Below are positions 1-11,101 of a stretch of 64,000 nucleotides of DNA, piece by piece (position 1 is the stretch's first letter; every line of letters begins with the position of its first letter). The stretch spans positions 62,001-126,000 of the forward strand of contig CAIVZZ010000015.1 in the NCBI GenBank assembly GCA_903910555.1, read 5' to 3'. The notes under the pieces were generated by a model, which saw only the letters and a list, made by a program, of their open reading frames with translations, was not told where the DNA came from and searched no databases. Source of the stretch: an uncultured Gemmatimonadota bacterium. GTDB taxonomy: Bacteria > Gemmatimonadota > Gemmatimonadetes > Gemmatimonadales > Gemmatimonadaceae. The position numbers and the translations under genes were made by a program.

Positions 1-332
1 GCGCCGCGACCGGATCGGCGGACGGCGCGACAAAGATCGTCCAGGATGATTTGGAGATTGATCTCGACAAACGCGCCGTGAAACTCGGCGGCTCGCCCGT
101 GCACGTCACTCCCATCGAATGGGATTTGCTCGTCGCGCTCGCAACGCAACCGGGGCGCGTCATGACGCACCAGCAGCTGTTCACGGCGGTCTGGCGTGGC
201 CGCGATCACGGTGACGCCCAGCAGTATCTGCGTGTGTACGTCGCCCACCTTCGCCGAAAACTCGAGAGCGACCCCGTGCACCCCCGGTTCATCTTCACCA
301 TCCCCGCCGTGGGCTATCGGTTCGGGCCGTGA
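1..332 (+). CDS. kdpE: KdpE-type response regulator, C-terminal part (cut by window start)
   Basis: The reading frame is open from the first bases and ends at a TGA at 330-332, so only the DNA-binding half is visible. It shows an OmpR/PhoB winged helix: a short beta segment, the PIEWDLL helix, GRVMTHQQLF, the recognition-helix region ending VAHLRRKLE, and the terminal wing GYRFGP. The receiver domain with its phospho-Asp lies upstream of the window. The stop overlaps the start of the next gene by 4 nt, and that gene is a KdpD-like kinase, which supports KdpE over other OmpR-family regulators. Its likely role is phosphorylation-dependent activation of the kdp operon that starts about 3.6 kb downstream. 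Confidence 0.85.
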   Translation, partial: AATGSADGATKIVQDDLEIDLDKRAVKLGGSPVHVTPIEWDLLVALATQPGRVMTHQQLFTAVWRGRDHGDAQQYLRVYVAHLRRKLESDPVHPRFIFTIPAVGYRFGP

Positions 333-1870
333 GCCGGCAGCGACGGCTGCGCGACGCAGCGCTCTGGCTCGCGGTGCTCGCCGTCACGACGGCGATTCTC
401 ATTCCGTTTCGCGCCGATCTCGACAAAGCACACATCACGCTCGTGCTCCTGCTCGTCGTGCTTGGCGCGGGCGCGCAGGGCGGTCGCGTGCTCGGCGTTG
501 GCATCGGCGCTGCTTCGTTCTTGATTTTTGATTGGTTTTTCCTGCCGCCGCTGCACACGCTGGTCGTAGCGAACCCGGTCGACTGGCTCGTGCTCATCGC
601 GTTCCTCGCGACGAGCATCGTCGCGGCCCAACTGCTGCACCGCGAGCAGGAATCCGCCCGCATGGCCGGTGCGCGCGCCGATGAAGTCGACCGCCTCGCC
701 ACACTCGGCGCTGAGGCGCTCGCCGCCGCCCGCGCGGAGGATGCGCTCGCGGCCGTCGCTGCCGTGATTCGCGAATCGACCCGCGCTGAATCGTGCACCG
801 TGTATTTCGCAGGCGAGCGGGGCATGCAGTTCGGCGCGTCGAGTCCGCCGCGTGCCGATGGGGTGGGTGCGGTGCCAATGCCGCCGCTCGTCGATTGGGT
901 CGCCACGGAACGCGCGCCAGCGGCCGAAACGGCTGAGGGGACCTCGCGGCTGGGGCGGGCGCACACACCGGTGCGAGAGATCGTTCGCGAATCGGACAAT
1001 GCCGTGCGCGCGATCCTGGTCCCGCTGACTGTTCGCCAGCAAACCGTTGGCGTGCTGCGGCTGGAAGGAGGCAGCGTCGCGCACCTCGACGATTCGCAAT
1101 GGCGCTTTCTCGATGCGCTCTCATACTACGCCGCGCTGGGCACCGAGCGCGTGCGGCTTGCGGCTGACGTCGCGCGCGTCGAGGCGCTGCGTGAGGCGGA
1201 CCGGCTCAAGGACGCGCTGCTCGCGTCGGTATCGCACGACCTGCGCACGCCGCTGACGACTATCAAAGCGCTCGCGCACGAGCTTGGTGCGCTCGGCGAT
1301 GAGCGATCGCAAATCATCGAGGAACAGGCAGATCGATTGAATCGGTTGGTGGCCGATCTGCTTGACCTCTCCCGCTTGAGTGCGGGTGCGATGCCGCGGC
1401 ATCTCGAACTGAATGCCGTTGACGATCTGCTAAGCGCGTCGCTGCAGGACACCGAACCACTGTTGAAAGACCGCGAATTGATCGCCGACTTGCCGGTCGA
1501 CGGAGCGATGCTCGTCGGCCGCTTCGATCTCGCGCTCTCGATTCGCGTCGTCGTGAACTTGATTGAGAACGCCATCAAGTACTCATCGCCGGGCACGACG
1601 ATCCGTCTTGCCGTGCGGAGAGACGGCCAGAAACTCCTCGTGAGTGTCTCGGACACCGGGCCTGGTGTGCCGGCCGGCGAGGAGGAGCGCATCTTCACGC
1701 CGTTTTATCGACCGGCAGGGGAGCGGCCCGACGCGGGGAGCGCGGGGCTCGGTCTCGCGATCGCACGCCAGATGGCGGAGGCGCAGAGCGGCGCGGTGAG
1801 GTACACGCGGATGCCGGCAGGAAGCACGTTCACCCTCGAACTTCCCGCCGCTGACGTCTCGGCGCCCTGA
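329..1870 (+). CDS. kdpD: KdpD C-terminal half: membrane sensor histidine kinase without the N-terminal KdpD/Usp domains
   Basis: A GTG start overlaps the kdpE stop (GTGA). The 513-aa protein opens with the four-helix DUF4118 membrane block typical of KdpD (roughly residues 10-105, including FDWFFLPPLHTL). A GAF-like region follows (about 120-280), then the phosphoacceptor box SHDLRTPL with His303, and a HATPase domain with an N-box (NLIENAIKYS), DTGPGVP and GLGLAIAR. All catalytic motifs are intact, so it should autophosphorylate and pass phosphate to the adjacent KdpE. E. coli KdpD is about 890 aa and begins with a nucleotide-binding sensor plus a Usp domain. Both are absent here and are encoded separately at 9944-11101. 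It ends 1 nt before the convergent kup gene. Confidence 0.9.
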   Translation: MSRQRRLRDAALWLAVLAVTTAILIPFRADLDKAHITLVLLLVVLGAGAQGGRVLGVGIGAASFLIFDWFFLPPLHTLVVANPVDWLVLIAFLATSIVAAQLLHREQESARMAGARADEVDRLATLGAEALAAARAEDALAAVAAVIRESTRAESCTVYFAGERGMQFGASSPPRADGVGAVPMPPLVDWVATERAPAAETAEGTSRLGRAHTPVREIVRESDNAVRAILVPLTVRQQTVGVLRLEGGSVAHLDDSQWRFLDALSYYAALGTERVRLAADVARVEALREADRLKDALLASVSHDLRTPLTTIKALAHELGALGDERSQIIEEQADRLNRLVADLLDLSRLSAGAMPRHLELNAVDDLLSASLQDTEPLLKDRELIADLPVDGAMLVGRFDLALSIRVVVNLIENAIKYSSPGTTIRLAVRRDGQKLLVSVSDTGPGVPAGEEERIFTPFYRPAGERPDAGSAGLGLAIARQMAEAQSGAVRYTRMPAGSTFTLELPAADVSAP

Positions 1871-1871
1871 T

Positions 1872-3836
1872 TCAGATCTCGACTTGAGCGCCTAGCTCCA
1901 CAACGCGGTTCGGCGGGATACGGAAGTACGCTGTCGCGGGGCTCGCATTTCGCACCATCACGCCGAACAGCCGCTCGCGCCAGCCTGCCATCCCCGGTTT
2001 CGCTGACGAAATAATCGTCTCGCGACCAAGGAAGTACGTCGTCTCCATGGGGCGAAACTCGAGTCCCTGTGCGGCGGCGAGCGCGAGCAGCGCGGGAACG
2101 TCGGGCTCCTCGATGAATCCGTAGCGCGCAACGATGCGCCAGAAACCGTCGGCGAGTGCGGTCACGGTCATCCGCTCCGCGGGCGCGATCGTCGGCACGT
2201 TGGCAACGAGTACCGTGAGGAACACCACGCGCGAGTGCACGACGCGATTGTGCTTCAGGTTGTGGAGCAGCGCGCGCGGTACGCCGTCGATGGCACCGTG
2301 GAGGTAGATCGCCGTGCCGCGCACGTGCGCGGCGGAACCCGAGGCGATCGACGCGAGGACCGAGTCCACGCCGGCCGCCGTGCCGGAGCGTTCCGACTCT
2401 GCGAGATTCAGCAGTTCACGGCCGCGCCGCCACGTCGATAGCAGCAGAAACACAACCGCGCCGATCACGAGCGGGATCCATCCACCATCCCGGATTTTCA
2501 GCAGGTTTGCCCCGAGGAACGCGAGATCGATCATCAGGAACGCTCCCGCGATCACCGTCACGCGAGCAATGCTCCACCGCCAGCGCCCACGCGCGACCGC
2601 AATGAACAGCAGGGTCGTGATCGCCATCGTCCCTGACACGGCCAGTCCGAACGCTGCCGCAAGCCTTGTCGATGACTGAAATCCGAGGACGAGCGCGACA
2701 CACGCGATCATCAACGTCCAGTTCAGCGCAGGGAGATAGATCTGGCCGATCTCGCGCGACGACGTGTGCAGCACCTTGAAGCGCGGACTCAGACCGAGCT
2801 GCACCGCCTGACTCGTAAGCGAAAACACTGCGGTAATGAGTCCCTGCGAAGCAATAATCGTTGCGGCGGTCGCGAGCACGACGAGCGGATAGAGGCACCA
2901 CGCCGGCGCAGAGAGAAAGAACGGATTCTGCGCGGCGGCGGGATTCGTGAGGAGTACGCCGCCCTGACCCAGGTAGCTCAGCACGAGGCTTGGAAACGCG
3001 AGTGCGAACCACGCGATGCGTATCGGGCGACGGCCGAAATGGCCCATGTCCGCATACAGCGCTTCGCCTCCGGTCAGGCAGAGCACCACCGCGCCCAGCA
3101 CGGGAAAGCCGGCCCACCCGTGCGCGACAAAGTACTCCACGCCAAAACGCGGGTCGAACGCCCGCAGGACTTCGGGCGCGCGAGCGATCCCCCAAATACC
3201 AATCGCCGCGATCACCACAAACCAGAGTGCGAGCACGGGGCCGAACACCCGGCCAATCCGTCCCGAACCAAGTGACTGGGCGGCAAAGAGCGCGATCAGG
3301 ATGACGACGGTGAGCGGAACGACGTAGGCGTGAAACGCCGTGGTGGCAACCTCGAGGCCCTCGACCGCACTCAGCACGGAGATCGCCGGCGTGATGACGC
3401 CGTCTCCGTAAAGCAGCGCTGCGCCGGCGATCCCGAGCAAGAGCAGCATCGACGTGCGTCGCATGGCTGCCCGAGAAGGGCTGGCGCTGCCGGCGGCGGC
3501 CGGAGTAGTCGTCGCCCCCGTCAGCGCGAGGAGGGCGAAGATGCCGCCTTCGCCATCGTTGTCGGCGCGCATCATCACCGTGAGGTATTTCCCGCTCACG
3601 ACTACGATCAGCGACCAAACGAACAGCGACAAAATTCCAAGGACGTTTGCTCGCGTAACCGCGACTGGATGCGAGCCAACGAACGTGTCGTGCAGCGCAT
3701 AAAGGGGGCTCGTGCCAAGATCGCCGAATACAACGCCCAGCGCGGCGAGCGCCAGCGCGGCATCTCGCGCCTTATCCGGCGATGACTGTTCGCTCCGTGC
3801 TTCCAACGACCGGCTCCTGAAGTGTGCGCGATCCAT
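1872..3836 (-). CDS. kup: Kup potassium uptake permease
   Basis: This is a roughly 654-aa KUP/HAK/KT protein with the family opening ALGVVFGDLGTSPLYAL and twelve predicted membrane helices, followed by a hydrophilic C-terminal domain. Kup proteins are low-affinity, proton-coupled K+ importers of the inner membrane. I chose the ATG at 3836 (MDRAHFR...). An in-frame TTG at 3857 would add seven residues, and neither has a clear Shine-Dalgarno. It is transcribed against the kdpDE genes, with stops 1 nt apart, and diverges from the kdp structural operon, so a constitutive-type importer is embedded inside the inducible Kdp locus. Motif retention and full length indicate a functional gene. Confidence 0.95.
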   Translation of the reverse strand: MDRAHFRSRSLEARSEQSSPDKARDAALALAALGVVFGDLGTSPLYALHDTFVGSHPVAVTRANVLGILSLFVWSLIVVVSGKYLTVMMRADNDGEGGIFALLALTGATTTPAAAGSASPSRAAMRRTSMLLLLGIAGAALLYGDGVITPAISVLSAVEGLEVATTAFHAYVVPLTVVILIALFAAQSLGSGRIGRVFGPVLALWFVVIAAIGIWGIARAPEVLRAFDPRFGVEYFVAHGWAGFPVLGAVVLCLTGGEALYADMGHFGRRPIRIAWFALAFPSLVLSYLGQGGVLLTNPAAAQNPFFLSAPAWCLYPLVVLATAATIIASQGLITAVFSLTSQAVQLGLSPRFKVLHTSSREIGQIYLPALNWTLMIACVALVLGFQSSTRLAAAFGLAVSGTMAITTLLFIAVARGRWRWSIARVTVIAGAFLMIDLAFLGANLLKIRDGGWIPLVIGAVVFLLLSTWRRGRELLNLAESERSGTAAGVDSVLASIASGSAAHVRGTAIYLHGAIDGVPRALLHNLKHNRVVHSRVVFLTVLVANVPTIAPAERMTVTALADGFWRIVARYGFIEEPDVPALLALAAAQGLEFRPMETTYFLGRETIISSAKPGMAGWRERLFGVMVRNASPATAYFRIPPNRVVELGAQVEI

Positions 3837-3857
3837 AGGATAGCCGTTCGACGCCAA

Positions 3858-3986
3858 TTCGGCCGATGCCGGGTTGCCGCTTTAACGAAACTTTAGCACC
3901 CCCCGCGCTTCGTTTTTGTGCGCCGTTCACGCCTCGCGCGGCATCATGATCCCCGTTGGAGACTCGTTTCCCAATCGGAGTAGATC
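3858..3986. promoter_or_regulatory. Divergent kup / kdp intergenic region
   Basis: This 129-bp spacer must contain the promoters for kup (left) and the kdp operon (right). An AT-richer patch at 3881-3895 carries two TTTA blocks around CGAAAC and is the only segment faintly like a T-rich KdpE site, but the match is too weak to assert. ATCATGAT at 3943-3950 is a perfect 8-bp palindrome. GGAG at 3977-3980 is the ribosome site of the next small gene. No convincing -35/-10 pair and no long riboswitch fold was recognised. Confidence 0.4.
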
Positions 3987-4109
3987 ATGCTCGACATTCT
4001 GTACATCGCCGGCTCCGTCGCGTTCTTCGCGATCATGCTCGCGTACGTGCGCTTCTGCCTCAGTCTCGCCGGGAAACCGGACGCGGAGGGCACTCGCCAT
4101 GACGCTTGA
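3987..4109 (+). CDS. 40-residue single-span membrane peptide at the head of the kdp operon
   Basis: ATG at 3987 is preceded by GGAG six bases upstream and opens a 40-codon frame ending TGA at 4107-4109. The peptide starts MLDILYIAGSVAFFAIML and has one hydrophobic helix (about residues 4-28), then a polar tail [13 protein letters not shown]. It overlaps the kdpF start by 11 nt, so translation is probably coupled. Its size, topology and position immediately before kdpF suggest a small accessory or regulatory subunit of KdpFABC, analogous to but distinct from KdpF. I know of similar tiny reading frames upstream of kdp genes in other phyla but cannot name a characterised family. Function is inferred from position only. 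Confidence 0.6.
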   Translation: MLDILYIAGSVAFFAIMLAYVRFCLSLAGKPDAEGTRHDA

Positions 4110-4188
4110 TTCGGTCGTTGGCGGTCTCGTCGCCCTCTGCCTTCTCGCCTACCTGCTCTACACGCTGGTGAGGCCGGAGAAGTTTTGA
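4099..4188 (+). CDS. kdpF: KdpF, small stabilising subunit of the K+ ATPase
   Basis: This is a 29-aa peptide, [20 protein letters not shown] followed by YTLVRPEKF. It is a single helix ending in the ALxRPExF tail typical of KdpF. GGAGGG at 4085-4090 is a good ribosome site eight bases before the ATG. KdpF sits in the membrane against KdpA and stabilises the KdpFABC complex. The stop at 4186-4188 is one base before the kdpA start. Confidence 0.92.
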   Translation: MTLDSVVGGLVALCLLAYLLYTLVRPEKF

Positions 4189-4189
4189 A

Positions 4190-5905
<1,716 letters not shown>

Positions 5906-7963
5906 ATGTCAGCATCCAAACGCCCGCTCTTTGACGGGCCGATTGTCCGGCGCGCCGCGCGCGAATCGTTCACGAAGCTCGCGCCGAAAAAGATGGTGCG
6001 GAATCCGGTCATGTTCGTCGTGCTGGTCGGAAGCGTCCTGACGACGCTCGTGCTCGCGCGGGATCTCGCACTGGGCCACGGCGGAATTGGTTTCACGATT
6101 CAGATCGCGCTCTGGCTCTGGTTCACGGTGCTTTTCGCAAATTTCGCCGAAGCGATGGCCGAAGGCCGCGGCAAGGCGCAGGCGGACAGCCTGCGTGCCA
6201 CGCGTACGCAGACGATGGCCAAGCAGCTCAAAGATCCAAAACAGAAAGGTGCGATTGTCGCGGCATCGTCCGCGCAGCTGCGCGTCGGTGACTATGTCAT
6301 CTGCACACCCGGCGATGTCATTCCCGGCGACGGCGAAGTGTACGAAGGCGTCGCGTCAGTGGATGAGTCGGCGATCACCGGCGAGTCCGCACCGGTCATT
6401 CGCGAATCTGGCGGCGATCGCTCCGCAGTCACGGGCGGCACCAAGGTGTTGTCCGACTATTTGATCATCCGCATCACCGCGAACCCCGGCGAGACCTTTC
6501 TCGATCGGATGATCGCCCTGGTGGAAGGCGCTTCGCGTCAGAAGACACCGAACGAAATCGCGCTGACGATTCTGCTCTCCGGCCTCACGATCATCTTCGT
6601 GCTCGCGGTGGCCACCCTGCAGCCGTTCGCGGTGTATAGCGGCGGGTCGGTCAGCATCCCCGTGCTCATCTCGCTTCTCGTCTGTCTGATTCCCACGACG
6701 ATCGGCGGACTGCTTTCCGCGATTGGCATCGCGGGGATGGACCGGCTCATTCAGCAGAATGTAATTGCAATGAGCGGACGATCCGTTGAAGCCGCGGGCG
6801 ACGTGAACACACTGTTGCTCGACAAAACGGGAACGATCACGCTCGGAAACCGGCAAGCCGCCGAATTCATTCCGGTCGCCGGCGTGACGGTCGAGCAACT
6901 CGCAGATCGCGCGCAGTACGCGTCGCTTCCCGACGAAACGCCCGAGGGCCGCAGCATCGTCGTGCTCGCGAAAGAACGCTTTGCAATTCGCGGACGCACG
7001 CTTGAGGCGGGCGAGGCACAGTTCGTTCCGTTCTCCGCGACGACTCGCATGAGTGGAGTCGATATGGGCTCGCTGCAGGTCCGCAAAGGCGCGGGCGATG
7101 CGGTGATGCGCTGGGTCAGTGAGCAGGATGGCTCGCTTGCTCCGGATCTCGCGGGCATCGTCGAGCGAATCGCGCGTGAGGGCGGCACACCGTTGGTGGT
7201 TGCCGAGTCCGACAACGGCGTTGCACGCGCGCTTGGCGTCATCTATCTCAAGGACGTCGTGAAGGGCGGCATCCGCGAGCGCTTCTCGCGGCTTCGGGCG
7301 ATGGGAATTCGCACCGTCATGATCACGGGCGACAATCCGCTCACGGCGGCTGCGATCGCAAAGGAAGCGGGCGTCGACGAGTTCCTCGCCGAGGCGACGC
7401 CCGAGGACAAAATGGCGCTGATCAAGCGCGAGCAGGCCGGCGGGCGGCTTGTGGCGATGACCGGTGACGGCACCAATGACGCGCCCGCGCTCGCTCAGGC
7501 GGACGTGGGCGTCGCAATGAACAGCGGCACGCAAGCCGCGAAAGAAGCAGGGAACATGATCGATCTCGACTCGAACCCGACGAAGTTGATTGAAGTCGTC
7601 GAGATCGGGAAACAGCTGCTGATGACGCTCGGTGCGCTCACGACGTTTTCGATCGCGAACGACGTCGCGAAGTACTTCGCGATTATCCCGGCGATGTTCG
7701 TCGTGACGTTCCCGGCGCTGCAGGCGCTGAACGTGATGCGGCTGCATTCACCGGCGTCGGCCATTCTCGCGAGCGTGATTTTCAATGCGCTCATCATCAT
7801 CGCACTCATTCCGCTCGCGCTTCGCGGCGTGAAGTACCGGCCCGCGCCCGCGGCGATGGTCCTTCGCACGAACCTCGCGATCTACGGGCTCGGCGGGCTG
7901 CTGGTGCCGTTCGTCGGAATAAAACTGATCGATATGGCGCTCGTCCTCTTCAGGCTGGTTTAA
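5906..7963 (+). CDS. kdpB: KdpB, P-type ATPase subunit of the K+ pump
   Basis: This is a 685-aa P-type ATPase with the actuator motif DESAITGES (about residues 152-160), phosphorylation motif LLDKTGTIT with Asp306, and hinge motif [17 protein letters not shown]. The N-domain contains the KGAGDAV nucleotide-site segment. It hydrolyses ATP to drive K+ taken up through KdpA. Its start directly abuts the kdpA stop. Length and motifs match functional KdpB proteins. Confidence 0.98.
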   Translation: MSASKRPLFDGPIVRRAARESFTKLAPKKMVRNPVMFVVLVGSVLTTLVLARDLALGHGGIGFTIQIALWLWFTVLFANFAEAMAEGRGKAQADSLRATRTQTMAKQLKDPKQKGAIVAASSAQLRVGDYVICTPGDVIPGDGEVYEGVASVDESAITGESAPVIRESGGDRSAVTGGTKVLSDYLIIRITANPGETFLDRMIALVEGASRQKTPNEIALTILLSGLTIIFVLAVATLQPFAVYSGGSVSIPVLISLLVCLIPTTIGGLLSAIGIAGMDRLIQQNVIAMSGRSVEAAGDVNTLLLDKTGTITLGNRQAAEFIPVAGVTVEQLADRAQYASLPDETPEGRSIVVLAKERFAIRGRTLEAGEAQFVPFSATTRMSGVDMGSLQVRKGAGDAVMRWVSEQDGSLAPDLAGIVERIAREGGTPLVVAESDNGVARALGVIYLKDVVKGGIRERFSRLRAMGIRTVMITGDNPLTAAAIAKEAGVDEFLAEATPEDKMALIKREQAGGRLVAMTGDGTNDAPALAQADVGVAMNSGTQAAKEAGNMIDLDSNPTKLIEVVEIGKQLLMTLGALTTFSIANDVAKYFAIIPAMFVVTFPALQALNVMRLHSPASAILASVIFNALIIIALIPLALRGVKYRPAPAAMVLRTNLAIYGLGGLLVPFVGIKLIDMALVLFRLV

Positions 7964-7965
7964 TC

Positions 7966-8562
7966 ATGCTTCGCAAACAACTTCGCCCCGCAGTGATGCT
8001 GACGCTGCTGCTCTGCGTCATCACAGGGCTCGTCTATCCAGGGATCGTCACCGGTCTCGCGCGCGCCCTCTTCCCGAGACAGGCCGACGGGTCGCTCATC
8101 ACGTCTGCTGATGGCGCGGTGATCGGCAGTGCTTTGATCGGCCAGCCGTTCGCAAAGCCGGAATACTTCCATCCTCGTCCGTCTGCGGCAGGCAACGGGT
8201 ACGACGACACGCTCTCCGGCGGAACCAACCTCGGCCCGACGAGCGCGAAGCTCGCCGACACGCTCATCGCGCAGGCTGTCGACAGCGCGATCAAGAATGA
8301 TGGGGCCCGCAAGGGAAGCGTCCCCTCAGATCTGGCGACGTCATCTGCATCCGGCCTCGATCCGCACATCTCGCCGGCAAACGCGTTCTTGCAAGTCGCG
8401 CGCGTCGCGCGTGCGCGTCACGCCGACAGTTCGGCTGTGCGCGCGATCGTGCAGAAGCATCTCGAAGATCGTCAGTTCGGATTCTTCGGCGAACCGCGCG
8501 TGAATGTCCTGCTGCTCAACCTCGACCTCGACCACACGCTGCCGGTTCATCCGGCGCCGTAA
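7966..8562 (+). CDS. kdpC: KdpC, accessory subunit of the K+ ATPase
   Basis: The 198-aa protein has one N-terminal membrane helix (about residues 8-30, ending TGLVYPG) and a soluble domain containing GSALIGQPFAKPEYFHPRPSAA and the conserved GGTNLGPTS and SASGLDPHISPANA blocks of KdpC. KdpC bridges KdpA and KdpB and raises ATP affinity. It starts two bases after the kdpB stop, completing a canonical kdpFABC order. No anomalies were seen. Confidence 0.97.
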   Translation: MLRKQLRPAVMLTLLLCVITGLVYPGIVTGLARALFPRQADGSLITSADGAVIGSALIGQPFAKPEYFHPRPSAAGNGYDDTLSGGTNLGPTSAKLADTLIAQAVDSAIKNDGARKGSVPSDLATSSASGLDPHISPANAFLQVARVARARHADSSAVRAIVQKHLEDRQFGFFGEPRVNVLLLNLDLDHTLPVHPAP

Positions 8563-8581
8563 CTCTCCAGGAATCCAGAAT

Positions 8582-9943
8582 ATGAAATACCGCACGATTC
8601 TCTCCCTCTTGACCCTCACGCCGGCGCTCGCGTTCGCGCAGGCCGATTCTGCGAAGGCGACTGCGCCGGCAACGGCACCGGCAAAACCGGTTCCGTTCGA
8701 CTGGGCCGACTGGACCTGGCTCACCGGCAACGCACGTACGAAAGACTCGCCGCTCGATTCGAAAATGTTCACCGGTGAATTCCGGCTCGACGCGACGTAC
8801 GTGCAGGATTTCAACAATCCGCAGGACCACACGCTCACCGGTTCAAGTGAGCAGGCGCGCACTCAAGAGTTCCAAGTCGCGCAACTGGGCGTGGGCGGCG
8901 ATTTCCATTACGACAACGTGCGCGGACGTCTGATGACGCAGTTCGGTATTTACTCCGAGCTGGTCCCGCGCAACGACGCGAGCCCGGCCCGAGGACAATG
9001 GAATCTCGGCGACGCCTACCGCTACATCTCCGAGGCATACGGCGGCTACCACTTCGACAAAGGCAACGGCATCAACGTCGACGCCGGCATCTTTATGTCG
9101 TACATCGGACTTTACAGCTACTACAACTTCGACAATTGGTCGTACCAGCCGTCGTATGTCTCGTCGAACACGCCCTGGTTTTTCAACGGGCTGCGTATCC
9201 AGACCTTTCCGACGCAGAAGCTGAAACTCGAATACTGGATCATCAACGGCTGGCAGTCGTACGGAATGTTCAACTCGACGCCGGGCCTCGGCGCGCAGGT
9301 GCTCTGGCGCCCGACGTCGGCGCTGTCGATCGTCTCCAACGACTACTGGGGATACGACACGCCGGGAAACTCGGCGCGGATGCGCGTGCACAGCGACAAC
9401 AGCATTCAGGTGAAATATTTCGAAGACTCGACGCAGACAATGAGCAAGGGCGCGTTCAGCGTGACCGTCGACCTGGGCTGTGAAAACGGCGGCGGCGTTT
9501 CCTGCTCGAGCGGAACCGCTGCAGCGCCGGGGCAATATTTCCTCGGCTTCATGGTCTACGACCGGATGTGGTTTGCCAAGGACAAGTACGGTGTGACGAT
9601 CGGAGGTGGCGCGATCGATAACCCCGGTCGCTATCTCGTCCTCCTTCCGCCGGTGAACGGCGCGACGGCGGCGACAGGCACGCCGTACTTCACGGCGAAT
9701 CCCGGCGACCCGTACCATGCATGGGATGCGTCAGTGACATTTGACTATATGCCCAGTCAGTTCTGCACCATGCGACTCGAGTACAACTATCGCGCATCAG
9801 ATCAGCCCTATTTCGCGGGCCCCGGCGGCGTGACTCCGCCCGGCGGCAACAACGGCAACCCGTCCGTGAAAATTCCAAACTGGAGCCCGGACCTCCGTAA
9901 GATGGAGAACCGGATGACACTGGCGATGCTCGTCAAGCTATAA
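8582..9943 (+). CDS. Outer-membrane beta-barrel (BBP2/OmpL-like porin) inside the kdp operon
   Basis: The ATG at 8582 opens a 453-aa protein with a signal peptide ending PALAFA|QADS. The rest is rich in alternating aromatic/polar beta strands (for example LDATYVQDFNNPQDH, YGGYHFDKGNGINVDAGIFM, LKLEYWIINGWQSYG), and it closes with a terminal strand MTLAMLVKL. This resembles the 'putative beta-barrel porin-2' group. It lies 19 nt after kdpC, and its stop abuts the KdpD sensor gene, so it is almost certainly co-transcribed with kdp. The likely role is outer-membrane permeation under K+ limitation. Substrate specificity cannot be read from sequence. Confidence 0.8.
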   Translation: MKYRTILSLLTLTPALAFAQADSAKATAPATAPAKPVPFDWADWTWLTGNARTKDSPLDSKMFTGEFRLDATYVQDFNNPQDHTLTGSSEQARTQEFQVAQLGVGGDFHYDNVRGRLMTQFGIYSELVPRNDASPARGQWNLGDAYRYISEAYGGYHFDKGNGINVDAGIFMSYIGLYSYYNFDNWSYQPSYVSSNTPWFFNGLRIQTFPTQKLKLEYWIINGWQSYGMFNSTPGLGAQVLWRPTSALSIVSNDYWGYDTPGNSARMRVHSDNSIQVKYFEDSTQTMSKGAFSVTVDLGCENGGGVSCSSGTAAAPGQYFLGFMVYDRMWFAKDKYGVTIGGGAIDNPGRYLVLLPPVNGATAATGTPYFTANPGDPYHAWDASVTFDYMPSQFCTMRLEYNYRASDQPYFAGPGGVTPPGGNNGNPSVKIPNWSPDLRKMENRMTLAMLVKL

Positions 9944-11101
9944 ATGGCCGGCACTGAGCCGGTCGGCGCCGCAGAGTTTCTCACGCTCGTCAAACAACGC
10001 GAGCGTGGGAGACTCAAGGTCTACATCGGTTCGTCCGCAGGCACCGGCAAGACGTATCGCATGCTCAACGAGGCGCATGATTTGCGGCGCCGTGGGATAG
10101 ACGTTGTCGTCGGAGTGGTCGAGACACACGGCCGTGCCGACACCGCCGCGCAGATCCGCGACCTCGAAATCGTTCCGCGGCGCCGGATCGATTATCGCGG
10201 CGTGACGCTCGAAGACATGGACCTCGAGCGCATCATCGAGCGCCGCCCGAGTGTCGTGCTCGTCGATGAACTCGCACATACCAACGTTCCCGGCTTGAAA
10301 AACGGAAAGCGCTGGCAGGACGTGCGTGAGCTCGTCGACGAGGGGATCAGTGTGATCACCACCGTGAACGTCCAGCACCTCGAGTCGCTCAACGACGTCA
10401 TCCAGCAGAACCTCGGCGTCACCGTTCGTGAGACCGTGCCCGATTGGCTCGTGGCGTCGGCGGATCAGGTCATCAACCTCGACATTTCCGCGGAGGATCT
10501 GCAGGAACGGCTGCGCGAGGGAAAGATCTATTCCGCGGAAAAAGTCCCGGCGGCGCTCGCGAATTTCTTTACCGAAGAAAATCTCACGACCCTGCGCGAA
10601 CTCGCGCTGCGCGAAGTCGCCAACACCGTCGACCGCGCGCGCGAGGGAATCGTCCGGCGCGAGGAGGGACGTGCGCCGGCGAAAACCGTTGACCGCATGC
10701 TGGTCGCGATGTCGAGCGATCCTGCGATGACGGCGGCACTGATCCGGCGCGCGAGCCGCGCCGCGGGCCGCCTCAACAGCGACTGGTATTGCGTCTATGT
10801 GCAAACGCGCGACGAACAGGCCGACCGAATCGACAGCGCCGTGCAGCGGAAACTCGTCGACAATATCCAACTCGCGCAGAGTCTCGGCGCAGAAGTCGTG
10901 ACGCTCGAGAGCGAAGATGTTGCGCGGGAGATTATTCGGTTCGCGCGCGAGAAGGGAATCTCTCTTGTTGTCGTCGGTCAGTCGCGACAGTCGTGGTGGC
11001 GCCGGCTTCGCCACGGTTCCGTATCGGAGCGCATCGTCGAGAACAGCGACGGCCTCGACGTGCTTGTCGTCGCGGCCCCGCTCGCCGCGAGGCCAGCGTG
11101 A
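9944..11101 (+). CDS. kdpD: Stand-alone KdpD N-terminal sensor (KdpD domain plus universal-stress domain)
   Basis: This is a 385-aa soluble protein. Residues about 20-230 form the KdpD sensor domain: Walker A GSSAGTGKTY (G29-Y38), GVVETHGR, Walker B VVLVDELAHTNVPG and TTVNVQHLESLND. Residues about 245-385 form a Usp-like domain starting VDRMLVAMSSD and ending IVENSDGLDVLVVA. There is no membrane, GAF or kinase part. Those pieces are on a separate gene at 329-1870, 8 kb away. It starts immediately after the porin stop and overlaps the next gene by 4 nt (GTGA). In E. coli KdpD this domain binds ATP and responds to K+ status. Here it must act in trans. Confidence 0.92.
   Translation: MAGTEPVGAAEFLTLVKQRERGRLKVYIGSSAGTGKTYRMLNEAHDLRRRGIDVVVGVVETHGRADTAAQIRDLEIVPRRRIDYRGVTLEDMDLERIIERRPSVVLVDELAHTNVPGLKNGKRWQDVRELVDEGISVITTVNVQHLESLNDVIQQNLGVTVRETVPDWLVASADQVINLDISAEDLQERLREGKIYSAEKVPAALANFFTEENLTTLRELALREVANTVDRAREGIVRREEGRAPAKTVDRMLVAMSSDPAMTAALIRRASRAAGRLNSDWYCVYVQTRDEQADRIDSAVQRKLVDNIQLAQSLGAEVVTLESEDVAREIIRFAREKGISLVVVGQSRQSWWRRLRHGSVSERIVENSDGLDVLVVAAPLAARPA

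Noticed and set aside
3881-3895. KdpE binding site in the kup-kdp spacer
   Set aside because: Only two TTTA blocks resemble the T-rich E. coli site; too weak without motif conservation.
6356-7747. 463-codon minus-strand frame opposite kdpB
   Set aside because: Antisense shadow; no recognisable domain.
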